Notes under the pieces: generated by a model
Databases searched by the model: none
Told to the model about the DNA's origin: nothing
What the model saw: only the letters and a program-made list of their open reading frames with translations
Source of the DNA: Gnetum montanum
Lineage: Eukaryota; Streptophyta; Gnetopsida; Gnetales; Gnetaceae
Assembly (NCBI GenBank): GCA_015680685.1
Contig: MNCI01007802.1
Span: 183,780 to 240,314 of the forward strand
Direction: 5' to 3'
Length of the DNA stretch: 56,535 nucleotides
Translations under genes and position numbers: made by a program
In this document: positions 11,161-21,262 of the stretch, in pieces
How the letters are laid out: each line of letters begins with the position of its first letter
How positions within the stretch are numbered: position 1 is the stretch's first letter

Positions 11161-14023
11161 GTGAACATATAGAAGGATAATAGTGCTAGTAGCCCTTAGT
11201 AAAAGCCTTTAAAAAATCCTTTCTGTAGGATGGTTTCCATGGGTGTGAATAAAACTAGTAGACCTACTAGCTCATTAGAACTAGCAAAAGGACAATCTAG
11301 TGCAAACCCCTTCCTGACAAAAAAAATGTCTCCTAATCCTACAAAAATGCTAATAACCATCACCACTCCAACACAAAACATAAAAGATGAACCTATCACT
11401 GTGGAGAGAAAAAAATTTCCATGCACTACTAATAATGAGAAAGGTTGCAATTGTAGGCTAGAAGTTCAAAGTGATAACATAATCCCTATACCAATCGACA
11501 ATAAACTTAAGGAAAAATTATGTCTGTAAAACCAAGTCTACACAATAGCCACTAAAACAAAAGACACCAAGTGGCTCGAGAATCAGAATACCAAATCATT
11601 CAAAAGATGCATGGAAATGACCAATACACTTAGTAGTTCTACTCCAAAGAAAATGAACCAAATAGAGAACTTAGAAAGGACATCTTACACACTGACTATA
11701 CACTAGAAGATATTGTTAAAAATGAAGACACAAGAACCAAAATAGAAATTAAAAAAAAACATATCTAGACCATGTAACAAGATAACACTTTCTCCAAATG
11801 ATCAAAACCTAATTATTATCAATGTTAAATGTGCTACCAAGAGAAACGTAAATCATTAAAGATGATAAATGGAAAACTTATGGTGTATAACTAAAGAAAT
11901 GTGCAACTCATTTTTTGAATACTCGCCCATGAATTTAGTCATGTACGAGATGCCTCATATTGAATCAAGAACTAATACATGCATTCACTTTTTGTTTCAC
12001 AATTTTTTATCATTTTCTTATTTTTTAAAAAAATTTCAATTCTTAATATTTTTTTTTGTTTCTAGTTATTTTTCTTTTATTTATAATTTTCTCTTCTCTT
12101 TATTTATTTCCTTTATGTTTTATGGATGTTTATTATATTTTTGTTAATTATGATATTGCTAGCCATGATGCAGAAGTCAACTCCATGTGTTGGATATTTG
12201 TCCTATGCTATCAAGATGATTGGGCAAATAATTGTTTAATGCAGTGAGACCACATCATCCCTCCCTCTAGTTTCTCTAAATAAAATGTCTTTATCATGAA
12301 AAAAAATGGTTCTTATCACATGAAACTAAAATTAACAATTAATCATTGTGCCTTGAAGAAAGAGGGAAAGATCAAGTGAGAATGGAAAAGAGTGTGACCT
12401 CAAGGGGATTTGCAAGTTCTCTTCTTGACTTCCTACTTGGGGCCTCTAACTCCTCATGGAACGTATCATCATTCCTATCATCAATCAATAAACAGGAAGC
12501 ATTTCTTTGCATGATGTGGTTCTTGTGAAAAAAAAAAACAACAACAAGATGAAAGAGAGAAAACATAGAAAAACAAATAAAAAGGAATTCAAAGCACACC
12601 CCTTAGACACAATAATGAGCTATAAGCACTAGTTATGGTGCTAGAAAAACATGATACCCATACCTGAAGGTACTTGTCTAACCAAGGCTCTTCTTTTCTT
12701 TCTTCTTCTATTTTCTTCTTATTTTGGAGTGATGATCATTCTTTGTGGTTGTTATGGACTCATGATGATAGGAAAGAAGGGGCACATCAATGTGAGGCCA
12801 CTACTAATGGTATGGACTTGCTATGAAAGTTAGATGAATAGGTATGATGGTCATCTTAATCACAATTAACACAAGAACCTATTGCATACATGGTTAGGTA
12901 ACTCACATCCTAATCTCTACAATTTCTTCTCATCCCATTATTCACTTCACTGTTGCATGAAATTATGAGCCTAATGATTTTGTATAGTATGGCACATGTT
13001 CTTAACCAAGGTAGTTGTATGACTTTGGGAAGGATCCACTTGCATGATTTTTGTTGATCATGGCTTTGAACCCAACCTAAGATCTTTAAGAACATCATGG
13101 ATAGCTTATCTAAATTTATGCATGAGTTTGTGACTACTTCTCATCGATTTTGAATTATGTTTAATGCTTTTATATTGAAACTTCCTTGAAATTCAATATT
13201 TCTTGGCCATCTTATGAACCAAACCTTTGGTTTTAGTTGTTTGAAAACTTGTGAGCTTCCAGAGTTAAGCTCATTTATTGTGAGGGCTACGAATAAAATT
13301 TTTGAAAATTTTGTAACAACCTATTTTTGAACATTATGGTAACTAATAATAAAAATAATAATCAAAATAACGTGAACAACTTGATGATTTTAGTTACTTC
13401 ATAGCCTTGGGAAACATTATTATGAAATCACCTTGAGCCTTAATGCTAAAAGTTTTTCGAAATTTGACCTAACCAGGGATTTGAAAAGGGTTAATTATTA
13501 AGGAAATATTACAAAATCTAATGTTGATCCTTTGGTGATTGCAGGTGATGCTCAAAGAAATGTCTAAGGTTGAAGGTCTCCTATAAGGCAAGGAAAAGAA
13601 ACCAAGAGGAGGATATGCCCATGGACACATAGTAGCACATACAATGATTAAGGCTCAAATATCACATGATTGCTTGACCCATGGGACAATGGGGAGAAAT
13701 TTCAACCCATCCTTGAAAAATGTTCTACATAAAAGAGAAGCATCAACATAACAATTATTGTTGGAACTTTTGCCACCACTAGCTACAATAAGAATATTCA
13801 TCTTCGATAGATTTTTGAGGACCTCTATAATTTTGTAAACTTTAATGTCTTTCCAGTCTTTTTTTCATTTTGTAATACATCCACTTGAATAAAATTTTGT
13901 AATGTAGCACTCCAATTTTGTAATGGTAGTAAATCTAGTCTTATTAACCTCTCAATTTTTGTAATGAAACTTTGTCCACTTATATATAACTCAAGGATGA
14001 GTTTTTAGTTAGTTGTGGGGGTA
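11161..14023. other. Unresolved AT-rich retroelement-derived sequence
   Basis: Only short broken frames are visible (for example 11230-11529, 99 codons, no recognised motif). The last few hundred bases include repeated TTTTGTAAT words (about 13830-13970) and end in the purine tract GTTGTGGGGGTA (14012-14023) directly before the LTR at 14024, so the right end is the 3' internal part of a retroelement. No RT or integrase signature was found. Confidence 0.45.
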
Positions 14024-14981
14024 TGATGAGATTTGATATGTCAAGTAACTTCATTGGTGCATCCCCATCGACACAACCTTGTTAACACATATGTGTTGAT
14101 GAGACAACATACATGCATTTACCAACAATGCATCTTAGATGCATTGACACAAACCCATCGATGCATCCCTGTTGACACATCCTTATCAACTTATCCCTAT
14201 CAACATAGGTAAATGCATTAACTCATCATCATTGATGTAATGCCTATATTTGCTTATAAATATGTGAGCACATGTCGTGTCTTTGGCTCCATTTGGTCAA
14301 TAGTGTAGCCAAAATCTTGCAGTTTTATTATGTAGTCTTAGTAAGTAGTAAGTGAGTGATTGTGGATTTGAGTCAATTGTACAACATCTTATTCAAGTAG
14401 CATTATGCCTGGACACTTTACATGAATAACAATATGATCATGATTGATTCCTAGTCATTGCAACACTTTCACTTTGAACATATTTACTTTCAATGCAATT
14501 TGTTTTCTATGTAGTTAGTTAATATTTACATTTCCATGCACATTAATCAATTGGCAAGATGAGTGTGACTAGTTTTGAGCATAAACACATATTTAGTTGG
14601 TAATCTTGATAGCATTATTTCTTGGTTCACCTAATAGCATAACACATGGTAATCTCAACAGTGGGTACATGAGTTCAAGAATAGACACTCATCACCCTTA
14701 TGATTGTTTAGGATTTCATTTATTATTAATTAGACTAATTAATTAATTTATATGTTATTATTTAGTTAGTTTATGAGCCACATAATATAATCATATGCCT
14801 CACTTTGGACTAAACCATACATGATAAAGCTACCAACTAGTCCAAGTGGAAAGATATTGACCTATGATCAATGCTTAATAATCTAGATATCACACTAGTT
14901 CCATTCACAAAATTTGACTAGATTGTACGTGAACACTTGTGATTCATATGGTTAGGCATAGGGGATATTCGCTGCTCATCA
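14024..14981 (+). repeat. LTR (TGATGA...TCATCA), 3' LTR of a retroelement
   Basis: It starts TGATGAGATTTG after the polypurine tract at 14012-14023, ends GCTGCTCATCA at 14981, and has a TATA box (TATAAATA) at 14255-14262. It belongs to the same superfamily as the LTRs at 8203 and 38580, shown by shared downstream blocks such as GAGTGTGACTAGTTTTGAGCA and GACTAAACCATACATGA. Its U3 is different, built from palindromic ATGCAT/TTGAT words. It is not a close partner of the 8203 LTR. Confidence 0.7.
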
Positions 14982-15179
14982 ATATTGAAAAGAAAAATTA
15001 AATGATGAAGAAATGTTATGGTAAAAACATTCCTAAAATTGTCTAGATTCCTTTTTAATGGTGTAAGCAAAATATTCCTATTGTTTCCTAATAAATTTCA
15101 TTCACTTGGTTCTAATCAAAAATTTATATGTCTTAACTAAATTTGGTTTGTTGTGACTCTTATTTGTATTCTTAATATT

Positions 15180-15913
15180 TTGCCTAGCCTGCATGCAATC
15201 CTCATCAAATAAGTCTTTTAAGCACCTTGTTGTGAATGTACAACTTGCTTAGTTGCTACAAGACTATTGCAAATTAGAAGATTAAATTTTTTTTCCATGG
15301 TAGTAATTGTTGATCCATCTTATTAATAATGTCATCTATAGAATGTCGAGTCCAATTGTGATCTTTAACAATGTCTAAATTATCAACATTATATTCCTAT
15401 TGAATAATTTTTGTTTGCTGTGAACTTATCCTTGTATTAAAAACTCCACAAATAAAAATTGAGCCTTCTACTACAAATTCTACATTATCTCTGCCTAAGA
15501 AATGAAAAGGATGATCATAAGACAACTCTATAGAATCATACAATGTAGCATCTCTAGGAGCAAAATAGCATATGGAAAGGAAAGTACAAGTNAAAAGACA
15601 TAGACCTTTTGGTGGCATTGTAGTGCTAGTGAGGAATTCTCTTAAAAATTGTGTGCTTTTAGAAAAAATTGGTAATTATAAACAATATGTTTGGCTAAAA
15701 ATCTTATGTCAACATACTTGTACTTTCCTTTCCATATGCTATTTTGCTCCTAGAGATGCTACATTGTATGATTCTATAGAGTTGTCTTATGATCATCCTT
15801 TTCATTTCTTAGGCAGAGATAATGTAGAATTTGTAGTAGAAGGCTCAATTTTTATTTNCTCCGAGCTTTGTGGAGTAGGGTGGTTAGACATTTCATATTT
15901 GCAAAGAAATTAA
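15180..15913 (-). pseudogene. LINE (non-LTR retrotransposon) endonuclease fragment, folded
   Basis: Translations show an AP-endonuclease-like (EEP) domain of a non-LTR retrotransposon. On the minus strand from 15591 leftward: FLSICYFAPRDATLYDS, EGSIFICGVFNTRIS, then NWTRHSIDDIINKMDQQLL. The usual catalytic GDFN reads GVFN, so an active-site Asp is lost. The preceding part of the domain (PFGGIVVLVRNSL...VWLKIL) lies on the plus strand at 15600-15705 and runs into a second, inverted copy of the FLSICYF segment. It is thus a broken, palindromic fragment; no RT domain is nearby. Confidence 0.65.
15450..15857. repeat. Perfect 142-bp inverted repeat flanked by N bases
   Basis: 15450-15591 is the exact reverse complement of 15716-15857, separated by 124 bp. 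The two undetermined bases (15592 and 15858) lie exactly at one end of each arm. Everything else in this neighbourhood is highly diverged, so perfect arms are unexpected. Confidence 0.85.
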
Positions 15914-16545
15914 CCAATAACAATTTTGTAAAATTCAATGTGTGACCCAAGCATTTAGAATGTTTGTTTTTTTATATAAGTAAAAATAATAGATTCCATT
16001 AAAAGTAAATGCTAGTTATTCAGGGTTAAGTTGTATAAAAAAGAGTAAACAAGTTTGCCTAGCCTCTATTATGGTCCCACGACTAAATTACAAAAGATGG
16101 TATACATAAGACATTTATATTTTTTAGTATCTAATGTAATTACTTATGCTGTGTTCAACTCGTAAGTAGAGCCAAAACATCATACACTAATTTTGTTTTT
16201 CTATAGAAGCCATTTATAACCGACTTCAATCCTTTGTAAATGTAGAATATAACATCTTTTGCAACTAAACCCTCAAATTTAGAGGGTTTTATTTTCCTAA
16301 TTTTTTTATTGTTGAACAAAATTTTAATTTCATTGCAATCTTCCCCACAAAGCACGCCCAAGAGTAAAAGCAATTGAACTATCCACTAAAAGAAATATTG
16401 TTGCATTTTGTTTTTCCACTGATAATGTAAACGAAGGTTAAGTGCGCCTTTGAATATTTTTTTCGGAAAAAAGGGATGGATAAAAGGATGGTATGTATCA
16501 GCATCATGTATCCCATGCGATGGCAATCTTTGCGCTTTCCTGATT

Positions 16546-16585
16546 CACGTGGCTCAAACCATGCACACGTAGTCAACAACACGTG
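16546..16585. promoter_or_regulatory. Pair of G-box palindromes CACGTG
   Basis: CACGTG occurs at 16546-16551 and 16580-16585, with further ACGT cores at 16567. G-boxes bind plant bZIP and bHLH factors. They lie near the left edge of the CpG-retaining island. Which gene they would serve is not clear. Confidence 0.35.
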
Positions 16586-16699
16586 GGACAATGTTCAAAC
16601 GAGGCAAGGCTGCGTTTTAATAACAGTAAATTTCGCTATCATCGAAATCGGAATGGAATCTGAAAACAACCGTGGTTTCTCTGCCTTTTCGTAATTCTT

Positions 16700-16805
16700 A
16701 CCTTTACAAACAAAAGTTCAAGTCTCTAAGAATTACAGGGTTTCCACTTACTACCTTCACAAACAAAAGTTCAAGACTGTAAAAATTACAGGTTTCCACT
16801 GAGCT
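16700..16805. repeat. 53-bp tandem duplication
   Basis: 16700-16752 and 16753-16805 are near-identical; both contain ACAAACAAAAGTTCAAG and TTTCCACT. A few substitutions separate the copies. Confidence 0.75.
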
Positions 16806-17212
16806 TCTTCATCGCTTGAATTTTACGCGATTCGATAAAGTGACACAGGAGATTGATGTAGGCGCGGCTGCTCATGTTGCCGCAAGGGCACTTCTTTATG
16901 TTGGGCCTCTACTAAAAATGGGAATTAAAAATTACATAAAGGAGAGCCTTCTCCACGGAAAATTAAATTTCTTGCAACTAAAGAAAAGATGTGCAAATTA
17001 CAAAGGCATACCTACCGGGTTGGTAGTTAGTTGATCAGAAGAAATTCTCTGGAAATATAAAACTACACTTTTAAAAATCGTAAGGGAAGAAGAAATATTT
17101 AAATTACAGTAACTAGAATCCTAGCAAATGTGAGGAGTTTGCAATTGTTAAAGGAAAACAAGGTGAGAGAAATAGAAGTTTGTCTCCGAAGCAGTGTAGA
17201 GATTGGCGTCAT
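16786..17212 (-). CDS. Weak candidate three-exon gene, minus strand
   Basis: Three open segments on the minus strand join in phase 0 through GT-AG boundaries. They are 17212-17108 (ATG start, 35 codons, MTPISTLLRRQTSIS...), 17048-17016 (11 codons, RISSDQLTTNP) and 16908-16786 (40 codons plus TAA), the last carrying CPCGN and LLCHFIESRKIQ. Introns would be 59 and 107 bp; 59 is short for a plant. The protein of 86 residues is not recognised. The plus strand over the last exon is also open (16816-17034), so the call rests only on splice-phase agreement and the CpG-retaining context. It could be chance. Confidence 0.2.
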
Positions 17213-17592
17213 TATTTCTGGTTTTTAAGTTTTGACATGTCGCTGCAGACTTATTAAAATGGGATAGTTTTCTAAGTTGTCTATTTATCATTGATTTAAC
17301 AAGTACTTGCTGGGTCACAAATTTTGCTGACCTGGATTGACACAATTTTTATAATAAACCTTATTATCAGTTATCACTTATTTCAACGTACGTACATGCA
17401 TGCCGGGAGGAACAGACCAACGGACAAACAAACCCGATTGAAAGCGAGCCCAAGCATCCAGAATCTTTACGTTCAAATCCGTGCGTTGATTACTTGGCCC
17501 CCCGCTAGTGGATCATATATACTTTAACTTGTGGTATATGTTTAGTGGACCACATTTACAGTAATGTGAGGGGTTTAGGTGTGGCAGAAATA

Positions 17593-17765
17593 TAGTACTT
17601 TTACGTCTGGAATTGACATGCCCAGAGAAAGACAAAAATTAAAAAAAGAACAGCAACCCAGTTAAGAAAAAAAGAACAGCAACCCAATTACAGAGTAGTA
17701 CTTTACGTCTTGAATTGTCTTTCCCAGGGGAAAAACAGAAAACGAACAACCCCGAATTATGATGT
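17593..17765. repeat. Imperfect tandem duplication, shift about 103 bp
   Basis: TAGTACTTTTACGTCTGGAATTG at 17593 reappears slightly changed at 17696, and AAGAACAGCAACCCA occurs twice in between (about 17646 and 17672). Noncoding. Confidence 0.6.
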
Positions 17766-17868
17766 ACTTTACAATCATAGAATACAAATTAAATGATCAT
17801 CATAATATCAACGTTACAATCATAGAATAATATTATGAATCATAATATGACCAGAAACAAAAAACTCT

Positions 17869-17904
17869 TTTGAGACAACCTTTGAGACAACCTTTGAGAC
17901 AGGC
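17869..17904. repeat. Three copies of a 12-bp unit
   Basis: TTTGAGACAACC is repeated almost three times head to tail just downstream of the stop codon of the five-exon candidate gene, probably in its 3' untranslated region. Confidence 0.7.
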
Positions 17905-17970
17905 GGCGGCTTTCTGCAACAAAGGGAGGCCGGACAAAGTCACAAAACAGAATAAAAGAGATGCAGAATG

Positions 17971-19128
17971 TTATGAAAATCTTTGTTCGTGCATCTCTGA
18001 CTGCCACCGTCTTATGGCGTGCTCAAGATCATCCCTGGCATAGGCAACTAAACCCTGGAACCACAAGGCACATAATAGATAAAGCAATTTTGGATATACT
18101 TATAATTATATGTGCAAGACCATGGAATCTTTATCTCACCTGTGCACAGCCTCTGTAATTTTCCTCGGCCTCGCTTCTTAGTGCACAAATCATTTTATGT
18201 TTTGGCATAGCCTTAAGCTGGAACACAAAACCCTGTCAAAGTCAGAAACAGTCTTCTTACAGTTTACATATGAAGCAACAGCGTTTTTTCTGGGTGTATG
18301 TAGAAGGAAGAATTGAATTAAGGGCTTTAAAATTCCACTCCTAGCGTCTCTCTTTTCTGCATGGAATTTCAAAGGGTAGATTAATATTTTCCAGACTCCA
18401 GAGAAGCCGATGCCTATGGAACTTGCTCCCGGTGAACAAAGATGGCATCAAAATAGCTTTTAACTTCTAAAGCAGTGATGGTTATCACCCTTCAGGCAGC
18501 GTACAGTAGAAATGCAAAGCGAGTGTGCCGTAATGATTTAACCCAAAAAATGAAAGAAAGAAAGAAGGTTATCACCCTTCAGGCAGCGTACAGTAGAAAT
18601 GCAAAGCGAGTGTGCCGTAATGATTTAACCCAAAAAATGAAAGAAAGAAAGAAGGGAGGACTGATATCATTGCATTTCGATTTATACAATCAAGCCAGGG
18701 GTGATTACCTTAGCGATATAACTAAGATCATAATCAGCTAAGCGAGTCGCTCATATTACAATAGTAGCTTTGTCTGCGATCCTCGCAGCAGCTTCTTCAC
18801 ACCCGTGGTATCCTGCCAGAAATTTATTTTCACGGGAATAAAAGCAGGACCGAAAGCTCCAAAGGTAAATTTGAGTTACAAATAATTACCAAACCAGATA
18901 ATATCTCTCTTCGAGGATGAACTCCTGTTATCTCTCTGCAATCACACAAGTACACAACAACATCATGAAACAGCGTAATATCAGAATTTGCACTTGGAAT
19001 TGGAATCCGACATACCTCACTTTTACTTCAAACGCTTTGGTTTTTTTACGAGAATATACTCCGCAGCGGAAACCGTTCATTCTTTTGAGGACAAAAGTTA
19101 CATCTCTCATTGCTCGATCTTCCGCCAT
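17971..19128 (-). CDS. Candidate five-exon protein-coding gene of unknown function
   Basis: On the minus strand, exons at 19128-19021 (ATG GCG GAA; 36 codons), 18935-18890, 18812-18760, 18217-18140 and 18054-17971 (ending TAA) join through GT-AG introns of 85, 77, 542 and 85 bp with every phase compatible. The predicted protein is 122 residues: a basic N-terminus (MAEDRAMRDVTFVLKRMNGF), then GYHGCEEAAARIADK, then a Glu/Arg-rich probable helix (SEAEENYRGCAQ, DDLEHAIRRWQSEMHEQ). A strong donor at 18709/18708 would extend exon 3 but adds an in-frame TGA. A donor 5 bp downstream in exon 1 (AG/GTATGT) gives instead a 71-residue product. A TATA box lies upstream. No family is recognised; cDNA evidence would decide between isoforms and pseudogene. 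Confidence 0.45.
18298..18740. repeat. Dispersed repeat copy 1, within the long intron of the five-exon gene
   Basis: This segment matches 24966-25281 over nearly its whole length: GGAAGAATTGAATT, then GCATGGAATTTCAAA, then TAGCTTTTAACTTCTAAAGCA, then GTAATGCAAAGC. This copy retains CpGs that are mostly changed to TG, CA or another base in the second copy. It overlaps the third intron and a little of the possible extended exon 3. Confidence 0.7.
18480..18653. repeat. Perfect 87-bp tandem duplication
   Basis: 18480-18566 and 18567-18653 are identical (GGTTATCACCCTTCAGGCAG ... AAAGAAAGAA). The related copy at 25.1-25.2 kb has a single unit, so the duplication arose here. It lies in the long intron of the five-exon candidate gene. 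Perfect identity suggests a recent event. Confidence 0.9.
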
Positions 19129-19188
19129 TGCTCAACTTAACAATGTTTCTTGCAAATTCAAGTACCCGTGAAAAAGCTACAATAGTCG

Positions 19189-19202
19189 GCGTATATATAA
19201 AG
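19189..19202 (-). promoter_or_regulatory. TATA box upstream of the five-exon candidate
   Basis: On the minus strand the sequence reads CTTTATATATACGCC, 61-74 bp upstream of the ATG at 19128. That implies a short 5' untranslated leader of about 30-40 bases. It fits the gene model's start and strand. Confidence 0.45.
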
Positions 19203-19573
19203 ATTCGGTATTGTATTGTTGATGGGAATTGCATGGATCGTTTATCTCCACGATTGCCGCTGAAACGTTGAGGTGGATGGCGGGCCAGGTGAGGTATTGC
19301 AATAGAGTCAGCCGTGAGGAAGACCAGCTGAGGTCTTGCAACAGATCCAGGCATCAGGAAGAGTGTTCATTCATTCATTATTTCAAGTGCTTATGAAATC
19401 TGTCTTTTTCCCTTTATCCACTCACAAAGGATTAACTGGAAAAACGAAAACCTGGAAAACATCCTACAACTGTTGAGCCTTTTATTTTTTTCTTGAAGGT
19501 TTAATTTTCATATATTTATTTTCTTTTGGTCGAGATGAGGTAGGTGGGAGGCGGCGTGAAGTTTTCCCCAGCG

Positions 19574-19606
19574 CCACGTCACGCTACTTCTTGCCGTGCC
19601 ACGTCA
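19574..19606 (+). promoter_or_regulatory. Two CCACGTCA boxes in a CpG-dense block
   Basis: CCACGTCA occurs at 19574-19581 and 19599-19606, 25 bp apart, in the most CpG-rich part of the window (about six CpG in 60 bases). This octamer is a bZIP-type site and is the core of plant unfolded-protein-response elements. It lies about 450 bp upstream of the minus-strand five-exon candidate. A role there is inferred. Confidence 0.4.
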
Positions 19607-20538
19607 GACCCCACGAAATGCTATAACATTGCCGGACGATGTGATGTCCGGCCCTGCGAAGGTGTGCATGTGGACGTAGTTTGATTGGACGAAGGCTGCA
19701 TGGCCTCCGACTTTGACGGAATCATCTCCCCTGGTCAGTTTCTTATCCACAAAGTTTTAAGTTTCTTAACTTTTAAATTATGAAATATCCGCACGCACAG
19801 CCGTTTTTTTTTTTAATTTGTTTGGGGTGTCTGACCCGGAAAAGAAGTTTTATTGAAATTAAAGGTGCAAATGTAGTTTTATGCTGGCATGGAACGTGGG
19901 TGGATCTCATATGTTTTTTTGCGTCAGCAGCAGTGGCAGGATCCAAAAGCGTTTCAAATTGGCGCTGGAATCCAATGTCGTTCAAAAACAAGCCAAGCCA
20001 ACTTGCAATACCGCCACCGCCACTACGAGACTAAGATACCATTGAAGGAGATGAGTAAAGTTTCAATTTTATTATTTTTCGCTCTGCCACCGTACAATTT
20101 TTGTCATTATTCAAACTTGGCTCTTGTGATTTGAAACGTATACCTGATTACATGGGTGTCATTTAAAAATTAAAAGATCGAAATCAATTAATTGTATTTG
20201 AGAAATTGCAACCTTACCCTGTCATTTGTTTTATTTCACCACAAAACAGTACTCTGCTCGAGGCTAATTTACACGAAAATCCTTATGCCTTGGTGTTCAA
20301 CATTTACAAAGCACGTTTGCCCTTGGAAAAATTACCAATAGTTAAAACACATTAACACAATACCGTCAGTTTTTCTCCGGCCAGTTTATAATCAACATTC
20401 CCCCGTTCTACTTGCACATGGAGGCAACATAACCTTATTAACGCAAAATCAAGGAGCAAACTTTTGGAATCAAGTTGCGAGTGCCCACGAATGCAAAAAT
20501 TAAAATGAGAGACAAAATATAATTACAGCGTCGTTCAT
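19607..20538. other. CpG-retaining intergenic DNA, no gene seen
   Basis: Only short open frames occur (for example 19780-20034 +, 84 codons, no recognised motif), in two overlapping frames and without promoter or splice support. The base composition is that of the island, unlike the flanking transposons. Confidence 0.4.
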
Positions 20539-20934
20539 TCATGGCGTGGCTGGGAATGGGCCTCTGCGGCTGCAACAAACGGTATGCGCTTTGGCTGCGT
20601 CGCAGTACTGGTCGGCCTGGACGATATCTTGTGCAATATCATCATCATCATCATGCGAAAAAATGTTTTGATTGATTGCTACGGCCGCCGCATGGACGAG
20701 GTACACACATTTTTCATCGCTGAATGTATATAGGCGGCTGTTGCTGCTCCAGTTTGGTGAGACCTGAGAGGAGGGCCCCGTGACGTTTGTAATGGGATTT
20801 GAACCGACGACGTTTTGCAATAGTATAAAACCAAACGACGATGCTTGCTTTCTAGCGAAGCCATGCAACTCCTTGGCACCGGCTTCAAATTTCGAAAGTA
20901 TGAAAATTGAAAGTATAAATAAAATATCTCTCAT
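20539..20934 (-). CDS. Hypothetical small secreted protein
   Basis: This is the longest open frame in the CpG-retaining island. The ATG at 20934 gives 131 residues. A second ATG 36 bases upstream (20970) would add 12 residues but would bury the signal-like start. The N-terminus (MRDILFILSIFILSKFEAGA) looks like a cleavable signal peptide. The rest has an Asn-X-Thr glycosylation-type site, an Asp run (DDDDD, encoded by a GAT microsatellite at 20637-20654) and a Cys-containing tail (QYCDAAKAHTVCCSRR). No family is recognised. Codon usage and splice context were not testable here, so it may be a chance ORF or one exon of a larger gene. Confidence 0.3.
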   Translation of the reverse strand: MRDILFILSIFILSKFEAGAKELHGFARKQASSFGFILLQNVVGSNPITNVTGPSSQVSPNWSSNSRLYTFSDEKCVYLVHAAAVAINQNIFSHDDDDDIAQDIVQADQYCDAAKAHTVCCSRRGPFPATP

Positions 20935-21262
20935 CGTCGGTGATGCATAGGATACTTGTAGCATATACACGGTGTAGGTTGGATTCGAAAGAATAACCTA
21001 TCTTTCAGCCATAGCCAAATACTTGGTCTCTATGCCCAAACAAATAGGGTGCCCGCAATAAATTAAGAAATTGTAAAGTTCACGGCTGCCAACAATAAAT
21101 CATCTCCATAATTATTATTGATCGTGACTATCGTGCTCTGATTCTGAAAAGCTATGTGAAAAGCAAAAAAAAAATGCTACAATAAAATTGTAAGGCATAT
21201 GATGTTTTCACGGTAGTTAACAGATGAAATTGTTTCCCTTTTATGAATAATTATTCGGGAAC

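Noticed and set aside
12346-12840. Short ORFs around a possible gene (60-75 codons).
   Set aside because: No motif, no splice structure, and the neighbourhood is retroelement-derived.
8203-14981. LTRs at 8203 and 14024 as the two ends of one element.
   Set aside because: They share only superfamily-level blocks; their U3 regions are unrelated and their lengths differ (902 versus 958 bp), unlike the element H pair.
16816-17034. Plus-strand frame (VTQEIDVGAAAHVAARALLYVGP) as an alternative gene.
   Set aside because: No ATG start and no consistent downstream exons; the minus-strand reading has phase-compatible splice sites, though it is itself weak.
19046-19354. 102-codon minus-strand ORF over the start of the five-exon gene.
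   Set aside because: It overlaps the TATA box and first exon in a different frame and has no motif; probably a shadow.
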